From Abyssibius alkaniclasticus (GTDB lineage: Bacteria; Pseudomonadota; Alphaproteobacteria; Rhodobacterales; Rhodobacteraceae): 64,000 nucleotides of DNA. The notes beneath the pieces are model-generated. The model was not told where the DNA came from, did not search any database, and saw nothing but the letters and a program-made list of their open reading frames with translations. Shown here piece by piece: positions 54,991 through 62,601 of this stretch. The stretch spans positions 682,001-746,000 of the forward strand of contig NZ_CP095732.1 in NCBI RefSeq assembly GCF_020447305.1. The letters run 5' to 3'. Within the stretch, counting starts at the first letter, position 1. Each line of letters starts with the position of its first letter. A program made the position numbers and the translations under genes.

Positions 54991-55779
54991 GTGCTGAATC
55001 GCTTGATCGGCGCAGTATTTCGAGCCGCGGTGGTGATCTTCATCATCGCGCTTCCGGCGTTTATATTGCCCAATACCACGCTCAACGCCCGCGAACTTTC
55101 CCTGATCGCGGGCGGTGTGGTTGCCGCCTTTACGATCTTTGAATATGCGGCGAAATCTCCCGGTTTCGTCGATTTTCGTTTTGCGCCCCCCTATAACCGG
55201 ATGCGCGTGGCGATTATTGCCACCGAGCTTTTGCTCATTGCGTTCTACTTCCGCGACCTCACGCTTGGCGGGCCGATGGTGGAGTTTGGCGCGAAATTCG
55301 CCTTTCTTGCCGAAATGCCGGGCAGCCCCGTGCGCATGACCCTGGAAATGTTCGCCGATACGCTTACCCCCGGCCAGCTTTCGCGGCTTGGGGTGGTCAT
55401 GTCGCTGGCAATGGTCACGGCCATCGGCCTTTCGGTGGTGTTCGCGGCCTTGCTGTGGCTGTCGCGCTGGCCGGTCGACCGGGCGGGCTTCAACCTCTGG
55501 GTCAACATGCCGAATTTTGAACCTTCCGAGGTCGGGAAAACCGAACGGCGGCTGTATCGCGACGGGATGTTGAACATCATTTTCGCGCCGCTGGTGCTGT
55601 ATGCCGCGCCCTATGTTTTGCCGCTGGCCAGCAATACACTGGGCAGTAACCTGCTGCGCGAGCCGCAATCGGTGATCTGGCTGGCCACGCTCTGGGCCTT
55701 TGTGCCTGCCTCGCTGATCATCCGCGGTGCGGCGATCCTGAAAATCAACCGGATCTTGCGGCAGGCCAAACAGCTTTGA
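54991..55779 (+). CDS. Conserved-looking polytopic membrane protein, unknown function
   Basis: 262 residues with about six hydrophobic segments (AAVVIFIIALPAFIL, LSLIAGGVVAAFTIF, MRVAIIATELLLIAFYF, MSLAMVTAIGLSVVFAALLW, MLNIIFAPLVLYAAPYVL, VIWLATLWAFVPASLII) and a short soluble loop RWPVDRAGFNLWVNMPNFEP. No known signature recognised. GTG 54991 has GGGGGA before it. Its stop TGA overlaps the TTG of the next gene, so the two are probably translated together and belong to the leuD transcript. Confidence 0.7.
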   Translation: MLNRLIGAVFRAAVVIFIIALPAFILPNTTLNARELSLIAGGVVAAFTIFEYAAKSPGFVDFRFAPPYNRMRVAIIATELLLIAFYFRDLTLGGPMVEFGAKFAFLAEMPGSPVRMTLEMFADTLTPGQLSRLGVVMSLAMVTAIGLSVVFAALLWLSRWPVDRAGFNLWVNMPNFEPSEVGKTERRLYRDGMLNIIFAPLVLYAAPYVLPLASNTLGSNLLREPQSVIWLATLWAFVPASLIIRGAAILKINRILRQAKQL

Positions 55780-56789
55780 TCAGGCTTGCGCTGTTTTTGA
55801 GCTGGCTTGGCCTGGCCTGTCAGGCCGAAACCCTGCGTGTTGTGAACTGGAATGTCGCGCTCGACCGGGACGGGCCGGGGCTTTTGCTGGCCGAGATCCG
55901 CAAGGACGGCCCTGAAATTGCGGCGATCCTGCAAGACCTTGTGCAGCGCAATGCCGATATTCTGCTGCTCGTCGGGTTTGACAATGATTATGCGGGCCAA
56001 AGCCTTGCGGCTTTTCAGGCCCGTCTGGCCGCGGCGGGGTTGAATTATTCCAGCGCGCTTGCGCTGGTTGGCAATGCGGGAATGCCGTCGGGGCTGGACC
56101 TTGATGGCGATGGGCAATTGAACGGCTGGGGCGATAATTGGGGCTTCGGGCGCTATCCGGGCCATGATTCCACGGTGCTGCTGTCGCGCTATCCGCTCGC
56201 GGTTTCGCGCCGTTGGACCAAATTGCGCTGGGCCGACCTGCCCAATGCCCGAATGCCGCAACGTGGCAATGCACCGTTTCCAGATGCGGAAACTGCCGCG
56301 CAGCTTCGCCTGTCATCGGGTGGGCATTGGCAAGTGACCGCGCAGACACCGGCGGGTGATGTGAATTTGCTCATTTCATACCCGACTCCGCCCACATTTG
56401 ATGGGCCGGAGCAACGCAACCGTTTGCGCAACAATGACGAAATCGCCTTCTGGCAGCATTATCTGAACGGCGCGCCGCTTGCCGATGATGCGGGCAATTC
56501 CAGCCCGCCGGGCGATGCACCCTTCATCATTCTCGGGGATCTTAACGCCGACCCGGATGCGGGTGATGGCATCAAGACCGCGATGCGCGCGCTGCTGGCC
56601 GACCCGCGCCTGATCAACCCTGCCGCACTTGACCAGCCCACTGCCTTTTGGGCGGGTCTGCCGCCGATGCGGGTAGACTATATCCTGCCCTCGGCCCGGT
56701 TTCGCATTGTCGATGGCGGTGTCGCGGGCGCCGTCGAGGGCACTAGGACCGCGCATCGGCTGGTCTGGCTGGATGTGGCGCTAGACTAG
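55776..56789 (+). CDS. Endonuclease/exonuclease/phosphatase-fold protein with changed catalytic positions
   Basis: 337 residues with a signal-like N-terminus (LALFLSWLGLACQAE) and the fold of a secreted EEP family: RVVNWNVALDRDGPG, DSTVLLSRYPL, TPPTFDGPEQRNRLRNNDEI, FIILGDLNADPDAGDG and RVDYILPSARF. In the family as I know it the pattern is NEFDYD, SHPTPP, RNHDEI and SDHRLVW; here the matching places read G67 (VGFDND), Y202 (SYPTPP), N220 (RNNDEI) and A326 (TAHRLVW). Possibly a pseudo-enzyme. Start is TTG 55776, overlapping the previous stop. The end overlaps convergent DNA of the next gene by 47 bases. Confidence 0.75.
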   Translation: MIRLALFLSWLGLACQAETLRVVNWNVALDRDGPGLLLAEIRKDGPEIAAILQDLVQRNADILLLVGFDNDYAGQSLAAFQARLAAAGLNYSSALALVGNAGMPSGLDLDGDGQLNGWGDNWGFGRYPGHDSTVLLSRYPLAVSRRWTKLRWADLPNARMPQRGNAPFPDAETAAQLRLSSGGHWQVTAQTPAGDVNLLISYPTPPTFDGPEQRNRLRNNDEIAFWQHYLNGAPLADDAGNSSPPGDAPFIILGDLNADPDAGDGIKTAMRALLADPRLINPAALDQPTAFWAGLPPMRVDYILPSARFRIVDGGVAGAVEGTRTAHRLVWLDVALD

Positions 56790-57639
56790 CGGGCATGGCC
56801 GCCGAAAGCATCGCTTCGGTCGTGGTCGGCTTGAAATCCGGCAGATAGCGGCGCAGTTCGGTGTTTTCCATCCAATGCGGGTGGCTTGCCAGATAGCGCA
56901 TTTCCAGCAATTCCCGCGCCAGCACCATGAAGGGCGAAGCAAGGCGCAGCATCCACCAGCCAAAGGGTTTGATGCGCATCGAACGGTTCAACAGCGCTGC
57001 ATATGTATCGGCGATTTGCCGAATGCTCAGCCTGTGGCCCGCAAAGGGAATATCGGCAAAGCGCGGCAGGCTGTCGCGGGCTGCGGCCAGCTCCACGGCG
57101 GCGCGGGCCATATCGGGCAGATAGGCATAGGCATGGGCGGCGTTCATGTCGCCCATCGCGGTGACCACGCCCTTGCCAAGCTGCTTTGCCACCACCAGCC
57201 CGAACACACCCTGCCCACCGCCATCGGCAATGAAATCACCGCCGCGCAAAATGATCACCTGCACATCGGTCGCGTCGCGCAGGCTTTGCTCCATCGCCAC
57301 GCGAATTCTGCCTTTGCGTGTCTGCGGGCGCTGTGGCGTATCCACCCCCCAGGGGGCGGCTGCGGTGCCAAAGTTGTAAACATTGCCCGGCACCAGCAGC
57401 GTGGCCCCCGACACGCGCGCAGCCTTTAGGCCAAGCGCGGCAATTTCGGGCTGGAATTTGGCCCAGTTCCTGTAGCCCGGCGGGTTCATCGCGTTCACCA
57501 CAACATCAACCCCCTGTGCGGCGGCGGCAATATCGCTGCCACGCTTATAGCGCCGCACCTGCCAGCCAGCCCTGGAAAATGCCGCCGCCGCATGGCTGCC
57601 GAAATTGCCCGATGCGCCCAAAATCAAAACCGTGTTCAT
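56743..57639 (-). CDS. NAD(P)-dependent epimerase/NmrA-like SDR
   Basis: 298 residues; Rossmann motif VLILGASGNFGSHAAAAF at the N-terminus, then VVVNAMNPPGYRNW and a long C-terminal region with WWMLRLASPFMVLAREL. Substrate unknown. ATG 57639 has AAAAGGAGACG in front and is clearly the right start; the frame extends further but has no better site. It is divergent from a LysR-type gene with a TGTGC-N11-GCACA dyad between them, so that regulator probably controls it. Confidence 0.82.
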   Translation of the reverse strand: MNTVLILGASGNFGSHAAAAFSRAGWQVRRYKRGSDIAAAAQGVDVVVNAMNPPGYRNWAKFQPEIAALGLKAARVSGATLLVPGNVYNFGTAAAPWGVDTPQRPQTRKGRIRVAMEQSLRDATDVQVIILRGGDFIADGGGQGVFGLVVAKQLGKGVVTAMGDMNAAHAYAYLPDMARAAVELAAARDSLPRFADIPFAGHRLSIRQIADTYAALLNRSMRIKPFGWWMLRLASPFMVLARELLEMRYLASHPHWMENTELRRYLPDFKPTTTEAMLSAAMPASLAPHPARPADARS

Positions 57640-57677
57640 GATCGTCTCCTTTTGACTGGCACCAGAATATCCATGCA

Positions 57678-57698
57678 TGTGCGAATTGAAATTGCACA
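57678..57698. promoter_or_regulatory. LysR-type operator candidate between the epimerase and LysR genes
   Basis: TGTGC (57678-57682), 11 bases, GCACA (57694-57698): the T-N11-A form of LysR sites, 29 bases before the LysR start and 39 before the divergent epimerase start. A second dyad ATTCAT-TT-ATGAAT (57714-57727) overlaps the LysR start. Confidence 0.6.
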
Positions 57699-57726
57699 GA
57701 AGAAACCATCTGCTATTCATTTATGA

Positions 57727-58611
57727 ATGGATAATGTAGATCACCTCGACTGGGCCTTGCTTAGCGCCGTGCGCGCGGTGGCCGAACATGGCTCGCTATC
57801 TGCTGCTGCGCGCGCCATTGGCACCAGCCAGCCCACTTTGGGGCGGCAGATTCATGCCGCCGAAGCCGCGCTTGGCTGCACGCTGTTTGCGCGCCATCCA
57901 AAGGGGTTGCAGCCAAGTGAAGCCTGCACGGCCTTGCTGCCGCAATTGCACCAGATGGCGGAAGCAGCGGCGCGGCTGAAGCTGGCGGCAAGCGGCTTCA
58001 GGGCAGGGGTGCAGGGCACGGTGCGCATCACCGCATCCACCACCGTTGCGCTCAATCAACTGCCGCGCGCGCTGGCGAAAATGCGGCTGGACGAGCCGCG
58101 CATCAGCTATGATGTCGTGCCAAGCGACAGCGTTGAAAGCCTGCTGTTCGGCAAGGCCGATATCGCCATCCGCATGTTTCGCCCGACCGCGCCCGATATG
58201 GTCGTGCGCTTTTTGGGTGAAATAAAGCTTGGCCTGTTCGCGCATGAAACCTATCTGGCGCGGCGGGGTGTGCCCGTAACCGCTGCCGAAATGCTGGCCC
58301 ATGACCTTGTCGGCTATGATACCGATACACGTATCATCGATTTCATGACCAGCATGGGCCTGCCGGTTAACCGCGCGCATTTTGTGGCCCGCAGCGATTC
58401 CGATGTGCATTACATGGCGCTGATCGCTGCCGGCCTTGGCATTGGAGCCATGCAGCTGCGCCTTGGCCAGCAAACCCCCGGCCTTGTGCAAATTTTGCCC
58501 GACACGCCATTGCCCGTGCTGCCGGCACATTTGGTGGCGCAAGCCGATTTGCTGCGCAATCCACGGGTGCGCAAGGCCTGGGATATGCTGGCGCGCCACC
58601 TGCTGGCTTGA
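57727..58611 (+). CDS. LysR-family transcriptional regulator
   Basis: 294 residues: winged-helix N-terminal domain with GSLSAAARAIGTSQPTLGRQI, followed by the two-lobed effector domain (GTVRITASTTVALNQLP and KADIAIRMFRPTAPDMVVRF). It is divergent from an epimerase-like gene, the usual layout for a LysR-controlled target; effector unknown. It ends 57 bases before leuB. Confidence 0.9.
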   Translation: MDNVDHLDWALLSAVRAVAEHGSLSAAARAIGTSQPTLGRQIHAAEAALGCTLFARHPKGLQPSEACTALLPQLHQMAEAAARLKLAASGFRAGVQGTVRITASTTVALNQLPRALAKMRLDEPRISYDVVPSDSVESLLFGKADIAIRMFRPTAPDMVVRFLGEIKLGLFAHETYLARRGVPVTAAEMLAHDLVGYDTDTRIIDFMTSMGLPVNRAHFVARSDSDVHYMALIAAGLGIGAMQLRLGQQTPGLVQILPDTPLPVLPAHLVAQADLLRNPRVRKAWDMLARHLLA

Positions 58612-58668
58612 CGCGCCCAGCCCAATTGGCTAGCCCTGCGCCTGTATTTCCAACAGATCAGGTGCATC

Positions 58669-59778
58669 ATGTCCAACCCATCATTGCTCATTCTCCCCGG
58701 CGACGGGATCGGCCCGGAAGTCATGGCCGAGGTCCGCAAGGTCATCACCTGGTTTGGCGATGCGCGCGGGCTGAAATTTGATGTGGAAGAAGACCTTGTG
58801 GGCGGCGCCGCCTATGATGCGCATGGCACGCCCTTGCATGATGACACGATGGCCAGGGCCCAGGCCGCCGATGCCGTGCTGCTGGGTGCGGTTGGCGGCC
58901 CGAAATACGATGCGCTCGATTTCAGCGTAAAGCCCGAGCGTGGCCTGCTGCGCCTGCGCAAGGAAATGGATTTGTTTGCCAACCTGCGCCCCGCGCAATG
59001 CTTTGATGCGCTGGCCGATTTTTCGAGCCTGAAGCGCGATGTGGTTGCCGGGCTCGATATCATGATCGTGCGCGAACTCACCTCGGGTGTGTATTTCGGC
59101 GAACCGCGCGGCATTTTCCCCGATAATGAGGGCGGGCGCGTGGGTATCAACACCCAGCGTTACACCACCGAGGAGATCCGACGCGTGGCGCGCGCGGCCT
59201 TCGAGCTGGCGCGCAAGCGCAACAACAAGCTTTGTTCGATGGAAAAGGCCAATGTCATGGAAAGCGGCATTCTGTGGCGCGAAGAGGTGCAATGGGTGCA
59301 TGACAACGAATACTCCGATGTCGAACTTTCCCATATGTATGCCGATAACGGTGCCATGCAGCTTGTGCGCTGGCCCAAGCAGTTTGACGTGATCGTCACC
59401 GATAACCTGTTTGGCGATGTGCTGAGCGATTGCGCCGCCATGCTGACCGGCTCGCTTGGCATGTTGCCCAGCGCCAGCCTTGGCGCACCAATGGCGAATG
59501 GGCGCCCGAAGGCGATGTATGAGCCGGTGCATGGTTCCGCCCCCGATATTACCGGGCAGGGCAAGGCCAACCCGATTGCCTGCATCCTGAGCTTTGCAAT
59601 GGCGCTGCGCTATTCGTTTGACGAGGGCGAAGCCGCCACCTTGCTGGAAGGTGCGGTTCAGAAAGTGCTGGCCGGTGGCGCGCGCACGGCCGATTTGCTT
59701 GGCCCGCAAGGTGGCACGGCGATCAGCACCACCGAAATGGGCGACGCGATTGTGGCAGCACTGGCCGCAAGCCAGTAG
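58669..59778 (+). CDS. leuB: 3-isopropylmalate dehydrogenase
   Basis: Oxidative decarboxylation of 3-isopropylmalate in leucine synthesis. The 369 residues show the isocitrate/isopropylmalate dehydrogenase pattern: [30 protein letters not shown], and the metal/NAD region [20 protein letters not shown] with Asp residues of the active site. It is split from leuC/leuD by four other genes and is followed by a strong terminator. Confidence 0.97.
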   Translation: MSNPSLLILPGDGIGPEVMAEVRKVITWFGDARGLKFDVEEDLVGGAAYDAHGTPLHDDTMARAQAADAVLLGAVGGPKYDALDFSVKPERGLLRLRKEMDLFANLRPAQCFDALADFSSLKRDVVAGLDIMIVRELTSGVYFGEPRGIFPDNEGGRVGINTQRYTTEEIRRVARAAFELARKRNNKLCSMEKANVMESGILWREEVQWVHDNEYSDVELSHMYADNGAMQLVRWPKQFDVIVTDNLFGDVLSDCAAMLTGSLGMLPSASLGAPMANGRPKAMYEPVHGSAPDITGQGKANPIACILSFAMALRYSFDEGEAATLLEGAVQKVLAGGARTADLLGPQGGTAISTTEMGDAIVAALAASQ

Positions 59779-59802
59779 CCACCGCCAAGCCATGATACAA
59801 GG

Positions 59803-59831
59803 GGCCACCAATGCGGTGGCCTTTTGTTTTT
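59803..59831 (+). terminator. Intrinsic terminator after leuB
   Basis: GGCCACC-AATGC-GGTGGCC, a perfect 7-bp stem (59803-59809 with 59815-59821), followed by TTTTGTTTTT (59822-59831), 25 bases past the leuB stop. Confidence 0.88.
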
Positions 59832-59846
59832 CCGCCTGTTGCCGCC

Positions 59847-60791
59847 CTACAGCCAGCGCGCCAGAATCCTGTCGGTAAACGCGGCGAGCCGCTGGCGCTT
59901 TGCCGCAATCCCCACTTCGGAATGATGCGCGCGTTGCGTGTCCTCGGCGATCAGCACGCCCGAAACGCCGTTGAATCCTGACGCGGCCACCTGACGCACA
60001 ATCCGGTCGGCCCCCACCTCGGTTGGCGAGGCCATGATGCGCATCACGCCCTGCATCACCCTCTCGGCCCCGCGCAGATTGCGCAGCAGGTTGGACCGGA
60101 TATAGCCCGGATGCTGAAGGTTGACGGTAACACCACTGCCCGAAAGGCTTTGCGCCAGATCGACCGAAAACATCTCGAATGCCAGTTTCGAGGCGGCATA
60201 ACTGTCCTTCTGGCCAAGGTCCGGGTCGGTTTCCATCGTCTCAAGGTCGATCACATCCAGATAGGCGGTGTCGGTTGTCAGGTTGACAATGCGCGCCGGT
60301 GCCGCGTCGCGCAGCCGGTCAAGCAATAGCCGCGTCAGCAGCACCGGGGCCAGATAGTTGACCGACCAGTTCATCGCAAAACCATCTTTGGTTGGCACAT
60401 CGCTCATCGCGTTGATGCCCGCGCAGTTGACCAGCACATCTATGCGGCTCTGCGCGGCCAGAATGCGCGCGGCGCAGTCTTTCACGCTTTGCAGATCGGC
60501 CAGGTCGCAAGGCTCAAAGCTGGCTTTGCCACGACCGCCGCGCGCGGCAAGCGCGGCAAGCAGCGCCTTGCCCTTGGCGGCATCGCGGCCAGGCACCACC
60601 ACATGCGCGCCCATCTGGTGCAGCATCTCAACCGCCACGCGACCAATTCCATCGGTGCCGCCGGTAAAGACAATCGTCTTGCCAGCAAGGTCGCGCTCGG
60701 CGGCCGCCAGCGCATGGCGCGGGTTTGGCTTGCGGCGTTGCGGGGTGAAGAGTTTCAGGATGATACGGGTTTTTTCGCTGACAAGCGGCAT
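59847..60791 (-). CDS. Short-chain dehydrogenase/reductase
   Basis: 314-residue NAD(P)-dependent SDR: TIVFTGGTDGIGRVAVEML glycine motif, PCDLADLQSVK, NCAGINAM and catalytic YxxxK in SYAASKLAFEMF. Related to the retinol dehydrogenase/WWOX-like group. ATG 60791 with AAAGG eight bases upstream is preferred over TTG 60809. It is divergent from a TetR-type gene with overlapping palindromes between, which suggests control by that regulator. Confidence 0.88.
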   Translation of the reverse strand: MPLVSEKTRIILKLFTPQRRKPNPRHALAAAERDLAGKTIVFTGGTDGIGRVAVEMLHQMGAHVVVPGRDAAKGKALLAALAARGGRGKASFEPCDLADLQSVKDCAARILAAQSRIDVLVNCAGINAMSDVPTKDGFAMNWSVNYLAPVLLTRLLLDRLRDAAPARIVNLTTDTAYLDVIDLETMETDPDLGQKDSYAASKLAFEMFSVDLAQSLSGSGVTVNLQHPGYIRSNLLRNLRGAERVMQGVMRIMASPTEVGADRIVRQVAASGFNGVSGVLIAEDTQRAHHSEVGIAAKRQRLAAFTDRILARWL

Positions 60792-60820
60792 GACATGACC
60801 TTTGGACAATTTCTGTTCAT

Positions 60821-60854
60821 TTGTCTAATTGACAATTATTGGCTGAATGTCAAT
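60821..60854. promoter_or_regulatory. TetR-type operator candidates with embedded promoter hexamers
   Basis: Two overlapping dyads in the SDR/TetR intergenic region: TTGTC-TAATT-GACAA (60821-60835) and ATTGACA-N13-TGTCAAT (60828-60854). Both TTGACA copies in the second dyad are perfect -35 hexamers, one for each divergent direction, so a bound repressor would block both genes. Confidence 0.55.
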
Positions 60855-61424
60855 ATGCCGATCATGATAAAAACCGAAAACAATATCCTGAACGCCGCAA
60901 TGCGGATGTTTTCGCGCTATGGCGTGAAGCGCACCAGCATGGCTGACCTCGCGCAGGAGGCGGGAATAAGCCGCCAAACGCTCTACAATGCCTACAAGAA
61001 CAAGGACGAGGTGCTGCGGGCGCTGATCCGCGCTTTTGCCAGCGCCGCTTTGGCCGACAGCACAAAGGCGCTGCGCAATGTGCATGACCTTGGCGGCCAG
61101 CTCGATATCGTGTTGCATAACCTGACGGTGACAGGCTTTGACCTTGTCGCACAAATGCCCAATGCGCAGGATCTGATCGACGGTTTCAACGCCTCTGGCA
61201 AGGCAGAGATGGACGCCGCCGCCGAGACATTCCGCCTGCTGATCGCAGATCTGCTGAAGCCGCACCATGCGGCACTGGCGCGAAACGGGCTGGATGCAGA
61301 CGCATTGGCCGATTTCGTGCAACATGCGGCCAAGGCAATGGGCCGAACGGCGCGCGACAGGGCGCATCTATTGCAACAATTGCACAGCCTCAGGCAGCTT
61401 TGCCTGGCAGCAACGGCAGCCTAG
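60855..61424 (+). CDS. TetR-family transcriptional regulator
   Basis: 189 residues with an N-terminal helix-turn-helix (AMRMFSRYGVKRTSMADLAQ, EAGISRQTLYNAYKNKDEVL) and a helical ligand domain. The start is uncertain: ATG 60855 or ATG 60864 (IKTENNILNAAM); no clear ribosome site is present, and the transcript may have a very short or no leader because a -35-like TTGACA lies just upstream. Divergent from an SDR gene, which is its likely target. Confidence 0.88.
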   Translation: MPIMIKTENNILNAAMRMFSRYGVKRTSMADLAQEAGISRQTLYNAYKNKDEVLRALIRAFASAALADSTKALRNVHDLGGQLDIVLHNLTVTGFDLVAQMPNAQDLIDGFNASGKAEMDAAAETFRLLIADLLKPHHAALARNGLDADALADFVQHAAKAMGRTARDRAHLLQQLHSLRQLCLAATAA

Positions 61425-61491
61425 CCCATCTCATGCATATACGAGATGGGTTGTGCAGGGCGTTGCGGGGTCGGCTTACCCGACCCCGCAA
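61425..61491. terminator. Two hairpins between convergent TetR and orphan gene
   Basis: CCCATCTC-N10-GAGATGGG (61425-61432 with 61443-61450), then TTGCGGGGTCGG-N5-CCGACCCCGCAA, a perfect 12-bp stem (61463-61474 with 61480-61491). Neither has a long T-tract, but their position after two convergent genes fits bidirectional transcript ends. Confidence 0.6.
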
Positions 61492-61496
61492 GCAGC

Positions 61497-62258
61497 TTAC
61501 TTGGGCTTGAAGGCGGCGATTTTGCCCACCTGTTGCTGTGCGATTTTCACCAGCTTGACCATTTTGGCCACGTCGGCCGGCTCATCGCTGTCAATGCCGA
61601 TCGTGCCAAGATCGAAGCCCTTGAGCTTGACCCAATCTTTCCAGAATTCATCGCGATAGGCCGGTAGCTGCGCAATCTGGTTTGAAACGCTGCGGCCCTG
61701 CTGTTTGATATTGTCCCCCCAGCTTGCCTTGCTTGGCTTGCTTAGAAACACCTTGCTGGAGGCCGCAAACTGCTTGAGCATTGGCGCAAGATTCTTTGCC
61801 GCCAGATCTTCCTTGCGCTTGATATCGGCCAAAACCTTGTCAATCGCCGCCTGAAGATCGACGCTTTTCAACGATACGCGGAAAGTCTCGGCCGCTTTTT
61901 GCACTGCCGCTGCGGCTTTGGCGGCGGATTTGCCGGTGACCGCCTTGTTCAGCTTGGCCTGTGCGTCTTTCGCTGCCTTGACAATATTGTCCATTTCCTT
62001 GCTGATTGGCACAACCTTCGAGGCGTAATAGGTTTTGCACGCCTTCACCTTTTCAGCCAGTTGCTCGCGGGTTTTTGACGGGGTCATCGCCGGGTTGAGC
62101 TGATTGACATCAACCTTCTTCCAGGCCGCTTCGGCACTTTTCAGCACCGCACCCAGGCCTGTCGAGGTGAGCTTGCCCAGTTTGCCCTTTTTCTTCTGCC
62201 AATCGGCATCGGTCAATTCTGTCGGATACACAAGTTGCGTTGCACTGATACCAGCCAT
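61497..62258 (-). CDS. Orphan Lys/Ala-rich helical protein, unknown
   Basis: 253 residues, no signal peptide and no recognised domain. Nearly all predicted helix, with a Lys/Ala-rich central part (KAAKDAQAKLNKAVTGKSAA) and a more ordered C-terminus (QLPAYRDEFWKDWVKLKGFD). ATG 62258 has GGAG before it. It stands alone between two hairpins and the tRNA-Pro gene. I cannot name a family; it might be cargo of a mobile element beside a tRNA gene, or a lineage-specific protein. Confidence 0.7.
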   Translation of the reverse strand: MAGISATQLVYPTELTDADWQKKKGKLGKLTSTGLGAVLKSAEAAWKKVDVNQLNPAMTPSKTREQLAEKVKACKTYYASKVVPISKEMDNIVKAAKDAQAKLNKAVTGKSAAKAAAAVQKAAETFRVSLKSVDLQAAIDKVLADIKRKEDLAAKNLAPMLKQFAASSKVFLSKPSKASWGDNIKQQGRSVSNQIAQLPAYRDEFWKDWVKLKGFDLGTIGIDSDEPADVAKMVKLVKIAQQQVGKIAAFKPK

Positions 62259-62372
62259 TCTAAGCTCCAAATTTATTTACGAATTCGCGTATTCTAATGC
62301 GTTTTGCGTTTTCGCAAAGTGTTTTCGTTGCTGTTTCGGGGCGGTTTCGCAATTTCCTGGACTATTTCCCAC

Positions 62373-62401
62373 TTGTGCCGCCTTGCGATTCTCACTAAAT
62401 C
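62373..62401 (+). promoter_or_regulatory. Sigma-70-type promoter for tRNA-Pro
   Basis: TTGTGC (62373-62378), 17 bases, TAAATC (62396-62401), nine bases before the tRNA 5' end. The -10 matches that of tRNA-Leu in this window; the -35 is weak. The rest of the upstream gap (62259-62372) shows only a small TTTGCG-TTTT-CGCAAA hairpin (62303-62318). Confidence 0.45.
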
Positions 62402-62410
62402 CCGTTGCGT

Positions 62411-62487
62411 CGGAGTGTAGCGCAGCCTGGTAGCGCACCTGCTTCGGGAGCAGGGGGTCGGAGGTTCGAATCCTCTCACTCCGACCA
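62411..62487 (+). tRNA. tRNA-Pro (anticodon CGG)
   Basis: Acceptor arms CGGAGTG and CACTCCG pair; discriminator A and encoded CCA (62485-62487). D-arm TAGCGCAGCCTGGTAGCGCA, anticodon stem CCTGC/GCAGG around TTCGGGA (anticodon CGG), T-arm GGTTCGAATCC. It is 77 nt with CCA. Confidence 0.97.
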
Positions 62488-62601
62488 GTCCCGCCACATG
62501 CCCATCCCAATAAGGTCGCGAATACGCGATTCGCGCCGCGAACGGGCAAGAGCGCGCGCGCATTTCAGGCCAGATGAAGGCACTGGCTTGAAGGTTGTTA
62601 T

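Noticed and set aside
62277-62563. Two minus-strand frames (89-90 codons) across tRNA-Pro
   Set aside because: Their conserved-looking part is the translated antisense of the tRNA; no ribosome site or other support.
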